From Sphingobium chlorophenolicum (GTDB lineage Bacteria > Pseudomonadota > Alphaproteobacteria > Sphingomonadales > Sphingomonadaceae), in the NCBI RefSeq assembly GCF_000722875.1, contig NZ_JFHR01000009.1, positions 62,001-126,000 of the forward strand: a stretch of DNA of 64,000 nt. Direction: 5' to 3'. A model generated the notes under the pieces. That model made no database searches. It was given only the letters and a program-made list of their open reading frames with translations, and had not been told where the DNA came from. This document shows positions 1-7,423 of this stretch, piece by piece. Position numbers and translations under genes: made by a program. The first letter of the stretch is position 1. Each line of letters begins with the position of its first letter.

Positions 1-171
1 ATCGGTGTAGGGACCGGATGTGTCGTAGACGCGGACCGGCGCTTCGCCGCTGCCGGGTTCCAGATCGATCTCGCGCATGGCGACCTTGAGCGGGCCGACA
101 TGGATCTTGCGGCTGCCCCGGATGGGGCCGGTGGTGACGCGCATTTCGGTGCGAGCTGGGACGTCGGCCAT
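1..171 (-). CDS. thiC: Phosphomethylpyrimidine synthase ThiC, N-terminal part only
   Basis: Only the first 57 codons lie in the window; the gene runs off the left edge. ThiC is a radical-SAM Fe-S enzyme that converts aminoimidazole ribotide to the hydroxymethylpyrimidine phosphate of thiamine. The visible residues include [14 protein letters not shown] and [12 protein letters not shown], the well-known start of the ThiC family. The catalytic barrel and C-terminal CxxCxxxxC cluster motif fall outside, so intactness cannot be judged. The ATG is preceded by an AAGGA ribosome site and lies 11 bases after the stop of the upstream membrane protein gene. Both genes sit below a TPP riboswitch, so repression by thiamine pyrophosphate is expected. 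Confidence 0.9.
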   Translation of the reverse strand, partial: MADVPARTEMRVTTGPIRGSRKIHVGPLKVAMREIDLEPGSGEAPVRVYDTSGPYTD

Positions 172-182
172 TTGGGTTCCTT

Positions 183-590
183 TCAGGCGATGACGGTGGC
201 GCGGCCCGTAAGGCCGGCGAGGAAGAGGAGGATGCCGAGGACGATGCTGAGGATCGCCCAGGCGCGGGTGAAGTTGAGGGACCAGCGGCCGATCCGGAGA
301 AGCGGACCGGGAATGGCGAGCAGCAGCGCGCCTTCGATCAGCGCTACATAGCCGATGGCCGAAATGATGATGGACAGCGGATCGCGCCAGATGCTGTGGA
401 TCAGCACCAATGCCGCGCCGACCGCGAAAACCGGGAAGCCCAGCGCCATGACCTGCCCCGGCGAGCGGTCCAGATCGTCCATCATCTGCCGCCAGCGCTG
501 CGGCGCGGTGAGGCCGCCTATGCCGACGACGATCATATAGAGGCCGATGGCTTCGGCCAGACGCAGGGTCAGAACGGAGATCGTGTCCAT
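183..590 (-). CDS. Small four-helix membrane protein in the thiC operon
   Basis: This 135-residue protein has four predicted hydrophobic segments, at about residues 11-29, 47-67, 72-93 and 110-128, joined by short loops. The first loop is charged ([14 protein letters not shown]). I do not recognise a named family or any catalytic motif. It lies between a TPP riboswitch and thiC and reads the same way, with an AGAAGGAC ribosome site before the ATG. Because it is the first gene under the riboswitch, a role in thiamine, pyrimidine-precursor or related transport or membrane handling is a reasonable inference but is not shown by sequence. The reading frame and codon use look fully coding. Confidence 0.8.
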   Translation of the reverse strand: MDTISVLTLRLAEAIGLYMIVVGIGGLTAPQRWRQMMDDLDRSPGQVMALGFPVFAVGAALVLIHSIWRDPLSIIISAIGYVALIEGALLLAIPGPLLRIGRWSLNFTRAWAILSIVLGILLFLAGLTGRATVIA

Positions 591-654
591 GTCGTGCCGT
601 CCTTCTCTTGCGCTCTGGGGCGGAGGACGGGCCCGGGCTGCCGAATGCGAACAG

Positions 655-755
655 GCCGTTCCCTCCCTACGCCGGTCTTATCCGGATCAGGTTCAGCGGG
701 TCGCGGCCACGTCAGCCGCCTCTCAACCGTCTGTGGACGGTCCCCCGGGGATGGC
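655..755 (-). promoter_or_regulatory. TPP (thi-box) riboswitch
   Basis: On the minus strand the conserved core is present: GGTTGAGAGG, then ACCCGCTGAACCTGATC, then CGGATAAGACCGGCGTAGGG. These match the TPP aptamer signature (CTGAGA, ACCC..TGAACCTGATC, and the GCGTAGGG end) with one change in the first box. The aptamer lies about 70 bases before the small membrane protein gene and leads into thiC. In Gram-negative bacteria such elements usually block translation start or terminate transcription when thiamine pyrophosphate binds. The expression platform between the aptamer and the ATG is GC-rich and could fold, but I cannot tell which mechanism is used. Confidence 0.95.
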
Positions 756-841
756 TTTGCGTGTAGCCGATGCCGGGCGCGAGCGGAAGCCCCGTTGTCG
801 CGCTGGACAGTTGGCGGGCTTTTCCGCTTTAGTGGCATGCG

Positions 842-1138
842 ATGAAGCATCCCGATCTGTCGACGAAGGAAGGGCGCAAGGCGCACCGGCATGAGATGCG
901 CATGGTGGCGGTCAGGCCGCGCCGCTGGGGATTGTGGCTGCTGACGGCCGGGTTTCTGCTGCTGCTGACGCCCTCCGCGCTAAATGTGCATAGCCTGTTC
1001 GGGCTTTGGCCGCCGATGCTGGGAGCGCTGTGCATCATCGTGGGCGTGCCGCTGCTGGTGATGAGTGTGGTGCTGAAGCGGCGCTATCTGCGACAGAGGG
1101 TGGCGGGGCAAGCCATGGTGGGGCGGATCAAGGGGTGA
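842..1138 (+). CDS. Small hypothetical membrane protein
   Basis: This 98-residue protein has a basic N-terminus (about 30 residues rich in Lys, Arg and His), two hydrophobic helices at about residues 30-48 and 54-77, and a basic C-terminal tail. No family is recognised. Third-codon positions are GC-rich like those of its neighbours, which supports real coding. It is divergent from the riboswitch-thiC operon and is followed by an intergenic repeat. The ribosome site is weak, so the ATG chosen is the first in frame rather than one proven by a Shine-Dalgarno match. Confidence 0.6.
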   Translation: MKHPDLSTKEGRKAHRHEMRMVAVRPRRWGLWLLTAGFLLLLTPSALNVHSLFGLWPPMLGALCIIVGVPLLVMSVVLKRRYLRQRVAGQAMVGRIKG

Positions 1139-1150
1139 GAGGCTTGGAAA

Positions 1151-1284
1151 TCCTCCCTACGCGAAGCGTGGGGAGGGGGACCGCTCGCGAAGCGAGTGGT
1201 GGAGGGGAAGATTCGGAGGTCGTGCCCCATTCCCCTCCACCAGCCTTCGGCCGGTCCCCCTCCCCATCTCTCGATGGGGAGGAA
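1151..1284. repeat. Intergenic palindromic repeat, family F copy 1
   Basis: The stretch begins TCCTCCCTACGCGAAGCG and ends with the complementary GGGGAGGA, with internal short hairpins such as GCTCGCGAAGCGAG and CCAGCCTTCGGCCGG. A second copy in the opposite arrangement lies near 47.2 kb. The structure suggests a repetitive extragenic palindrome with several stem-loops. It sits between the small membrane protein gene and the 3' end of the P450 gene, where it may also aid transcript termination or stability. Confidence 0.85.
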
Positions 1285-1307
1285 TAGGAGAGGTTCGCCT
1301 CACCCTT

Positions 1308-2678
1308 TCAGCCCACCGCCTCGAACATCAGCTTCATCCCCGTCCTCGGCCGGATCGTCAGGCGGCTGATCGGTTCCGGCTTGAACCTCTCCGGCACCGA
1401 CAGGCGATAGCGGCGGACCACCGAGGCGATCACCGTCATCACCTCCTGCTGCGCGAAGCCCGCCCCCACGCACACGCGCGGCCCGCGGCCGAAGGGGAAC
1501 CAGGCCTGCTTCACCATCTCCGCATTGGCGGGGTCTTCGAAGCGGGCGGGGTCGAAGCTGTGCGGGCAGGCCCAGTTGTCTTTGTTGCGCTGGGTGAGCC
1601 ACGGCGCGACGACCAGCATCGCGCCTTCCTCCAACTGCTTGTCGCGCATCGGCATCGGGCAGGTCACTTCGCGGGGGAAGAAGGCGACCGGCGGGTAGAG
1701 GCGCAACGTCTCGCGGAAGATGTTGCGGATCGCGCCCATATCCTTGAGCATCGACGCGGCGAGCGGCGCATCCCCGGCGATTTGCGACACTTCGGCGCGG
1801 GCGGCGCTCTGGATATGGCTGCATTCCGCCAGCATGTAGAGCGCCCAGGTCATGGTGCTGGCCGACGTCTCATGACCGGCGAGGAAGACGGTCGAGACCT
1901 GATCCATCACCTGTTGCAGGGTGAAGGGATCGCCGGTTTCCGGATGCTTCGCCTCGATCAGCGACTGGAGTATGTCGCGATGCGGGGCTTCGCCGCGTTG
2001 ATGGAAGCCCTCATAACGGGTCTCGACAATGGGGCGGAAGACATCGTGGATCGCCTTGGCAGGATTGAGCGACCGCTTCTCGAACCAGCGCGCCGGAAAG
2101 CCATAGAGGCGCAGCATCGAGGCGCTGTGAGCGAGCCGCTGGAACTTGCCGAAGGCGGTGTGAATGATGTTGGAACGGCGTTCGTCCAGCGCTTCGGAGA
2201 AGAGCGTGCGGAAGATGATGTCGGCGGCGACATGGGTCATCATCGGGTCGATATCGACCGGCTTGCCCCTGTCCGCCGCATCGAGCCGGGCGAGCAGGTC
2301 GTCGGCGGCGGCCACCATCAGCGGCATGGAGCGGTTGAGCGCGGTATGGGCGAAGGCCGGGTTCACCATGGCGCGCTGGCTTTCCCAATCCTCCCCATTG
2401 GCGGAAAAGACCGAGTTGCCGATCAGCGGCGACAGGTTGCGGACCAGCTCGCGATGCTTGGGATAGGCCGTGCCGCCGCGCAATATCTGGTCCACCAGCG
2501 GCAGTTCGTTGGCGATATACATGGTCTGGCCGGGCATGCGGATTTCGCCCAGCTTCATCGTATAGCTTTTCTCGAACAGCACATGAATCCAGCTATGCCA
2601 GCCGCGCAGGAAGCGCTTCATCAGGCCGCGCTTGGTCCGGGGCGGTTCGGGATAAGGGGGGGTGAAGGGCTGCGTCAC
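1308..2678 (-). CDS. Cytochrome P450
   Basis: This 456-residue protein is a full-length soluble bacterial P450 haem monooxygenase. The I-helix oxygen-binding motif AGHET is at residues 267-271, the K-helix ExxR is ETLR at 323-326, and the haem-binding loop is FGRGPRVCVG at 396-405 with the thiolate Cys403. There is no membrane anchor, so an external ferredoxin and reductase are needed; none is nearby. The start is GTG and overlaps the stop of the upstream hydrolase-like gene (GTGA), implying coupled translation; an internal ATG at residue 20 is an alternative. The substrate cannot be read from sequence, but the neighbours suggest a lipid or lipid-derived compound. Confidence 0.95.
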   Translation of the reverse strand: MTQPFTPPYPEPPRTKRGLMKRFLRGWHSWIHVLFEKSYTMKLGEIRMPGQTMYIANELPLVDQILRGGTAYPKHRELVRNLSPLIGNSVFSANGEDWESQRAMVNPAFAHTALNRSMPLMVAAADDLLARLDAADRGKPVDIDPMMTHVAADIIFRTLFSEALDERRSNIIHTAFGKFQRLAHSASMLRLYGFPARWFEKRSLNPAKAIHDVFRPIVETRYEGFHQRGEAPHRDILQSLIEAKHPETGDPFTLQQVMDQVSTVFLAGHETSASTMTWALYMLAECSHIQSAARAEVSQIAGDAPLAASMLKDMGAIRNIFRETLRLYPPVAFFPREVTCPMPMRDKQLEEGAMLVVAPWLTQRNKDNWACPHSFDPARFEDPANAEMVKQAWFPFGRGPRVCVGAGFAQQEVMTVIASVVRRYRLSVPERFKPEPISRLTIRPRTGMKLMFEAVG

Positions 2679-3802
2679 GGGATCGTCCTGAACTGCGCTA
2701 TGGCTTCGTCTATGGTGCGGCGGCCTGCGGTCAGGCTGACATAATCCACCGGCGAGAGGCGGTCGCCCACGCGCAGATAGTCGAAATGCGCCTCATATTT
2801 GTTCGACCAGCCGCCATGATAATTTTCCGGATCGTAGAAGAGGTGGAAGCGCGGCGAGAGCAGGTCCACACGGGCTACGCATCGGTCCGAGACGAGGTGG
2901 ACCGGATGCACGCCATGATAGGCCGCGCCGTCCGGCGGTGCGGAAAAGTCGACCAGGCGGAAGGGCTTGTCGTCCAGCGCCTTTAGGTCCGCATGATACC
3001 AGCGGGCGTCCTTGCGCAGCGCGATGACGGGAACCACCTGGCCCAGCGTCAGGACGGTGAAATTGGCAGGCAAAGGCCTGTTCCCGCGCAGTTCGAGGAT
3101 GCGGCGCAGCACGCTCATCGCATAGATGGTGCCGTTGCTGTGGGAGGCGAAGATCAACTCGTCCCAGGAGCCGTCCATTTCCTTCACGATGCGGGCGGCG
3201 AACTGGTCGAGGCGGGCCTCCATCTCCGCGCCGGGGCCGTCGGCGGCGACGCTGTGGTTATATGCCATGAAGCGCAGCAGCCAGGGCACGATCAGCTTGT
3301 CGAGCAGGCGGCCGGAGAAAAGCGCGCTGATGCCGATGCCGATCAGCGCCGCAGCCCAGAAAGGCATCAGCGGCGAGAGCGTCAGCGCGGGGATCAGCGC
3401 CAGAAGCAGCGGGATCAGCACCGCCAGCACGGGCGGATAGAGGATGGTGATGACCGGCCCCGGACGCAGTTTGCGCATCCGCAGAAACTGCATGTGCCGG
3501 GCATGGGCGCTGTAGGTGGCGATGGAGCGCCACGCCAGCAGCAGCGGATTGCGAATCCAGACCTTGCCGACCAGATCCTCCCAGCGGAGGAATTCATAGT
3601 CGGTCTCCACCCCGGCACTGTGGTTGGTGACGGTCCAGCGGGCGGACGAGGCCGGGCCGGAGCGGCGGGCGCTCACCTCCACCCGTTCGCCCGACAGCCG
3701 CGTGTAGCTTTCCGCCTGCTCGCGATACATCTGGTGGTAGAAACGCACCCCGCGCGGGTCGAATCCGCCGAGATAGAAGAGTTTGCGCTTGAACTTTTCC
3801 AT
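2675..3802 (-). CDS. Membrane-embedded serine-hydrolase-like protein
   Basis: About 375 residues from the ATG chosen (MEKFKRKLFYLGGFDPRG). A strongly hydrophobic region at roughly residues 112-162 forms two or more transmembrane helices. After it comes a domain with the segment FASHSNGT, which resembles the nucleophile elbow (GxSxG-like, first Gly replaced by Ser) of alpha/beta hydrolases, set in the expected strand-turn-helix context (LIFASHSNGTIYAMSVLRRIL). Later His residues could complete a triad. Family membership and activity are therefore inferred. The gene is cotranscribed with, and overlaps, the P450 gene. A longer start at 3826 would exactly overlap the divergent gene's ATG and seems less likely. 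Confidence 0.75.
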   Translation of the reverse strand: MEKFKRKLFYLGGFDPRGVRFYHQMYREQAESYTRLSGERVEVSARRSGPASSARWTVTNHSAGVETDYEFLRWEDLVGKVWIRNPLLLAWRSIATYSAHARHMQFLRMRKLRPGPVITILYPPVLAVLIPLLLALIPALTLSPLMPFWAAALIGIGISALFSGRLLDKLIVPWLLRFMAYNHSVAADGPGAEMEARLDQFAARIVKEMDGSWDELIFASHSNGTIYAMSVLRRILELRGNRPLPANFTVLTLGQVVPVIALRKDARWYHADLKALDDKPFRLVDFSAPPDGAAYHGVHPVHLVSDRCVARVDLLSPRFHLFYDPENYHGGWSNKYEAHFDYLRVGDRLSPVDYVSLTAGRRTIDEAIAQFRTIP

Positions 3803-3824
3803 GGCCCCTGTTCCACATCGGGCC

Positions 3825-4118
3825 ATGACGACACCCGAACGCGACTACTGCTATTTCATAGACCACCGCAAATACAACCGAAACATCGGCTGTCGGCGCC
3901 ATGACAATGCCTATGGCATCAATGGCGGCGGCAGCGAGCGGGACCGGTGGCGGGCGGACCTGGCCTTTTATCGCCATATGAAGGGGGAAGGCGATCCGAT
4001 GGCCCTGCCTTCGCTGCTGGCCTGCCTGTGTTTCGGGTGGTTCTGCTGGAATTATCACCCCGGCAAGGGGCTGTGGCGGGGGCAGCTCTTGCGCCGCTTC
4101 GTGAAAGCGCCGAAGTGA
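3825..4118 (+). CDS. Phospholipase A2-like small protein
   Basis: This 97-residue protein contains CRRHDNAYG at residues 23-31, followed by RWRADLAFYRHM. The pattern C-x2-H-D-x2-Y-G with a downstream Asp (Asp45) is the catalytic helix pair of the secreted and prokaryotic phospholipase A2 superfamily, with His26 and Asp27 as the catalytic and calcium-binding pair. A hydrophobic segment near residues 59-75 (LPSLLACLCFGWFCWNY) could anchor it to a membrane. No signal peptide and no classic calcium loop are obvious, so enzymatic activity is an inference. It is divergent from the hydrolase-P450 pair and ends 5 bases before kdsA, with which it may be cotranscribed. Confidence 0.7.
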   Translation: MTTPERDYCYFIDHRKYNRNIGCRRHDNAYGINGGGSERDRWRADLAFYRHMKGEGDPMALPSLLACLCFGWFCWNYHPGKGLWRGQLLRRFVKAPK

Positions 4119-4123
4119 ACAGC

Positions 4124-4945
4124 ATGACCAGACATGTTTCCATCGGGCCGGTTACGGTGGGCAACGATTTGCCCTTCGTCCTGATCTCCGGCCCATGCCA
4201 GATCGAGAGCCGCGATCACGCGATGATGATGGCGGAAAAGCTGTCCGGCGCGGCGGCGAAGGCCGGGGTGCCGTTCATCTTCAAATCCTCCTTCGACAAG
4301 GCGAACCGGACCTCCGTATCGGGCCAGCGGGGCGTGGGGATCGATGCGGGACTGGCGGTATTGGCGGAGGTGAAGGCGGCGTTCGGCTGCCCGGTGCTGA
4401 CCGACGTGCATGAGGCCGGGCAGGTCGAGGCGGCGGCAGAAGCTGTCGATATCCTGCAGATTCCCGCCTTTCTGTGCCGCCAGACCGATCTGCTGCTGGC
4501 GGCGGGGCGGACCGGCGCGGTGGTCAATGTGAAGAAGGGGCAGTTTCTGGCCCCTTGGGACATGGCGGCGGTGGCGCAGAAGGTCGCGTCGACCGGCAAT
4601 GAGCGGATATTGCTGACGGAGCGCGGGGCGAGCTTCGGCTATAATACGCTGGTCAGCGACATGCGGGCGCTGCCGGTGATGGCGCAGACCGGCTATCCGG
4701 TGGTGTTCGACGCCACCCATTCGGTACAGCAGCCGGGCGGGTTGGGATCGGCTTCGGGCGGGCAACGGGAATTCGCGCCGGTGCTGGCGCGAAGCGCCGT
4801 TGCGGCGGGCGTGGCGGCGGTGTTTGCCGAGGCGCATGACGATCCGGACAACGCGCCCTCGGACGGACCGGTGATGCTGCCCATCGAATGGGTCGGGCCG
4901 CTGCTGGAGAAGCTGAAGACCATCGATGAGGTGGTGAAGGGGTAA
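4124..4945 (+). CDS. kdsA: 3-deoxy-8-phosphooctulonate synthase (KDO-8-phosphate synthase)
   Basis: The 273-residue product condenses phosphoenolpyruvate with arabinose 5-phosphate to give KDO 8-phosphate, an early step of the lipopolysaccharide inner core in the cytoplasm. Family landmarks are SGPCQIESRDHA near the start, KSSFDKANRTS, GVGIDAGLAVL, and DATHSVQQPGG near residue 200. Length is as expected. The ATG selected gives a normal KdsA N-terminus; longer in-frame starts overlap the preceding PLA2-like gene and have no family support. No other KDO genes are adjacent. Confidence 0.97.
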   Translation: MTRHVSIGPVTVGNDLPFVLISGPCQIESRDHAMMMAEKLSGAAAKAGVPFIFKSSFDKANRTSVSGQRGVGIDAGLAVLAEVKAAFGCPVLTDVHEAGQVEAAAEAVDILQIPAFLCRQTDLLLAAGRTGAVVNVKKGQFLAPWDMAAVAQKVASTGNERILLTERGASFGYNTLVSDMRALPVMAQTGYPVVFDATHSVQQPGGLGSASGGQREFAPVLARSAVAAGVAAVFAEAHDDPDNAPSDGPVMLPIEWVGPLLEKLKTIDEVVKG

Positions 4946-4962
4946 GCGAGCCAATCCCCTCC

Positions 4963-5039
4963 CCGTTCGGGCTGAGCCTGTCGAAGCCCTTTTCTTCTTG
5001 AAGAGAAGAGCAGCCCTTCGACAAGCTCAGGGCGAACGG
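4963..5039. repeat. Intergenic palindromic repeat, family B copy 1
   Basis: Outer arms read CCGTTCGGGCTGAGCCTGTC and the near-complementary GACAAGCTCAGGGCGAACGG, around a central hairpin of TTCTTCTTGAAGAGAAGA type. The same unit with slight variation occurs near 16.3 kb. It lies between the convergent ends of kdsA and proA and may serve as a bidirectional terminator-like structure. Confidence 0.9.
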
Positions 5040-5056
5040 AGGTGGGGTTGGGCCGG

Positions 5057-6322
5057 TTAAGGCCGCGCTTGGCCCGTTCCGCGTACCAGCCATTTGTAGG
5101 TGGTGAGGCCTTCCAGCGCCACCGGTCCCCGCGCATGAAGGCGTCCCGTCGAAATGCCGATCTCCGCGCCCAGTCCGAACTCGCCACCGTCCGCGAATTG
5201 GGTGGAGGCGTTCCACATCACGATGGCGCTGTCGACCGCGTTCAGGAAACGCCCCGCCCGCTCGGCATCCTCGGTGATGATCGCATCGGTATGGTGGCTG
5301 GCATGGGCGGCGATATGGGCGAGCGCTTCGTCCAGCCCATCCACGATCCGCACCGATACGATGGCGTCGAGATATTCGGTATCCCAATCCTCGTCCGACG
5401 CGGCCACGACGCGGCCGTCCAATGCCTGCACAGCTTCATCGCCGCGCACTTCGCATTTTGCGTCGAGCAGCGCCTTCACGATGGCGGGCGCCTGCGCGAA
5501 GCCCTTGTCGATCAGCACCGTCTCGGTCGCGCCGCAAATGCCGGTGCGGCGCATCTTGGCGTTCACCACCAGCTTCTGCGCCATGTCCGGATCGGCCGCG
5601 CCGTCGACATAGCTGTGGTTGATGCCGTCCAGATGGGCGAGCACGGGCACCCGCGCCTCTTCCTGCACGCGGGCGACCAGGCTCTTGCCGCCGCGGGGCA
5701 CGATCAGGTCGATGAACTCGGCGGCTTTCAGCAGCGCGCCCACGGCGGCGCGGTCCGTGGTGGGGACCAGTTGCACCGCGTCGGCGGGCAGGCCGGCAGC
5801 GGCGATGCCCTCCGCCATGGCGGCGTGGATGGCGCGGTTGCTTTCCTTCGCCTCGCTGCCGCCGCGCAGGATCACGGCGTTCCCGGCGCGCAGGCAGAGC
5901 GCAGCCGCATCGGCGGTCACATTGGGGCGGCTTTCATAGATGATGCCGATCACGCCCAGCGGCACGCGGACGCGGGAAAGCTCCATGCCGTTGGGGCGGA
6001 CCAACCTGTCGATCACGCTGCCCAGCGGATTGACGAGGGTCGCCACCTGATCGACGCCAGCCGCAGTCGCGAGGACGCGGTCCTCGTCCAGCTTCAGCCG
6101 GTCGAGCATCGCGGGCGACAGGCCGTTGGCGGCGGCATTTTCCATGTCGCGGGCATTGGCGGCGATGATCTGCGGCGCCTGATCCCGCAACGCCTGCGCG
6201 GCGCGGCGCAGCCCGTCGATCTTCTGCGCGTCGCTGGCGGTGGAAAGCTGCGCCGCCGCGGCGCGGGCGCGCGCGCCCATGGTCGCGATCAGCATTTCAG
6301 GAGTCTGGGTCAGGTCGTTCAT
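5057..6322 (-). CDS. proA: Gamma-glutamyl phosphate reductase
   Basis: This 421-residue enzyme reduces gamma-glutamyl phosphate to glutamate semialdehyde with NADPH, the second step of proline synthesis. Landmarks include GVIGIIYESRPNVT, CLRAGNAVILRGGSEA, and the nucleophile region MRRTGICGATET with catalytic Cys263. It belongs to the aldehyde dehydrogenase superfamily and has the usual ProA length. The ATG at the right end is preferred to a TTG one codon upstream. It stands apart from proB, which is not in the window. Confidence 0.97.
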   Translation of the reverse strand: MNDLTQTPEMLIATMGARARAAAAQLSTASDAQKIDGLRRAAQALRDQAPQIIAANARDMENAAANGLSPAMLDRLKLDEDRVLATAAGVDQVATLVNPLGSVIDRLVRPNGMELSRVRVPLGVIGIIYESRPNVTADAAALCLRAGNAVILRGGSEAKESNRAIHAAMAEGIAAAGLPADAVQLVPTTDRAAVGALLKAAEFIDLIVPRGGKSLVARVQEEARVPVLAHLDGINHSYVDGAADPDMAQKLVVNAKMRRTGICGATETVLIDKGFAQAPAIVKALLDAKCEVRGDEAVQALDGRVVAASDEDWDTEYLDAIVSVRIVDGLDEALAHIAAHASHHTDAIITEDAERAGRFLNAVDSAIVMWNASTQFADGGEFGLGAEIGISTGRLHARGPVALEGLTTYKWLVRGTGQARP

Positions 6323-6585
6323 CAACTATCTCGCCGTGTTTCGCGCCGGGGCTTATCATGAAGCGGGTCAAAGCGAAACCGTCGTTGCGGATGCGACAGG
6401 ACGGATGCCGACAACCGGGCCATGGGTCGCAATATGGCCCGGCTGCCAGCAGGCAGAAGGAACTGCCTATTCCGAACGCCTAGCGACCCGCCCAGGCCGA
6501 CGCATACCCCAAACAGGGTATAGGCGCGCCAAAGCCGTAAAAAATTCCCATAAAATATAGTTAATTCAAAGGTTAAGAGAAACGA

Positions 6586-7230
6586 TCAGGCCGCTTGGGC
6601 CAGGATTTGCCGCTTCATCGCGACGAACATCCGGCAGGGCGGAATATTGCGCCATTCGACCCGCTCCCTGATCTCCTCGAACAGGGGGGAGAGCAGGCGG
6701 CGCATATAGCCGGAATATTGATAGACTAGGAAAGCCCCGCCATCCTTCAGGACCGAGCGGGTTTCGGCACAGATCGCCTCCCCCACGCCATCGGGCAGGG
6801 TGGAGAAGGGTATGCCGGACAGGACATAATCCGCCTGGGCATAGCCCGATTCCTTGATGAAACGGCGGACGTCGGCGGCGGAACCGTGGACGATGCGCAG
6901 CCGGGGATCGGCGATCTCCGCCTCCAGATAGGCGACGAAATCGAGATTGAGGTCGATCGCGAGCAGGGTCGCGTCAGGATGCAGCCGGTCGAGAATAGGC
7001 CGCGTGAAAGTACCGACGCCCGGCCCATATTCCACGAACAGCCGGGTCCGCTGCCAATCCACGCCGTCCAGCATGCTGTCGACGAGCTTTTGGGAGGACG
7101 GGATGACCGACCCGATCATGCCCGGATGCTTGATGAACTGCCGGAGGAACATGCTCCACTGGCCCAGGAAAGTGGTGGACCGTTTTCCGGGGTGGACCCG
7201 ATTTTTCTTCTTCAAAGGAATGGAGGCCAT
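6586..7230 (-). CDS. Phospholipid N-methyltransferase-like SAM-dependent methyltransferase
   Basis: A 214-residue class I methyltransferase. The SAM-binding motif I is FVEYGPGVGTF at about residues 65-75, with the acidic motif II residue in AIDLNLDF (91-98). The N-terminal part FIKHPGMIGSVIPSS and the C-terminal ERVEWRNIPPCRMF are typical of the short PmtA/KsgA-like group annotated as phospholipid methyltransferases. Such enzymes methylate phosphatidylethanolamine toward phosphatidylcholine, but some relatives have other or unknown substrates, so the substrate is not certain. The 260 bases between it and proA contain no gene I can support. Confidence 0.8.
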   Translation of the reverse strand: MASIPLKKKNRVHPGKRSTTFLGQWSMFLRQFIKHPGMIGSVIPSSQKLVDSMLDGVDWQRTRLFVEYGPGVGTFTRPILDRLHPDATLLAIDLNLDFVAYLEAEIADPRLRIVHGSAADVRRFIKESGYAQADYVLSGIPFSTLPDGVGEAICAETRSVLKDGGAFLVYQYSGYMRRLLSPLFEEIRERVEWRNIPPCRMFVAMKRQILAQAA

Positions 7231-7331
7231 TCATTCTCGCCTGTCTGCCTTGCCCGTCGACTCGCAAAAATCGCACGGGCATGCAAGCGCCTTCGCGGTG
7301 GAGGGGTGAAATCGATGGAGTTAAGCGCCAC

Positions 7332-7397
7332 GTGTTCCTGTGAAGGCAGGAACCTAGCTCCAACGTCGGAACTGGGTTCCTGCCTTCGCAGGAACAC
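7332..7397. repeat. Intergenic palindromic repeat, family C copy 1
   Basis: Arms GTGTTCCTGTGAAGGCAGGA and TCCTGCCTTCGCAGGAACAC surround a short centre. A second copy lies near 19.6 kb. It occupies the gap between the methyltransferase start and the end of the CDC48-like gene. Confidence 0.9.
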
Positions 7398-7423
7398 TGT
7401 GCGCGGGGGGAGGGACCGTCGGA

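Noticed and set aside
1560-2744. Long open frame of 394 codons on the plus strand opposite the P450 gene
   Set aside because: It lies antisense to a gene with full P450 motifs and has the Arg/His/Gly-rich composition typical of an antisense frame in GC-rich DNA.
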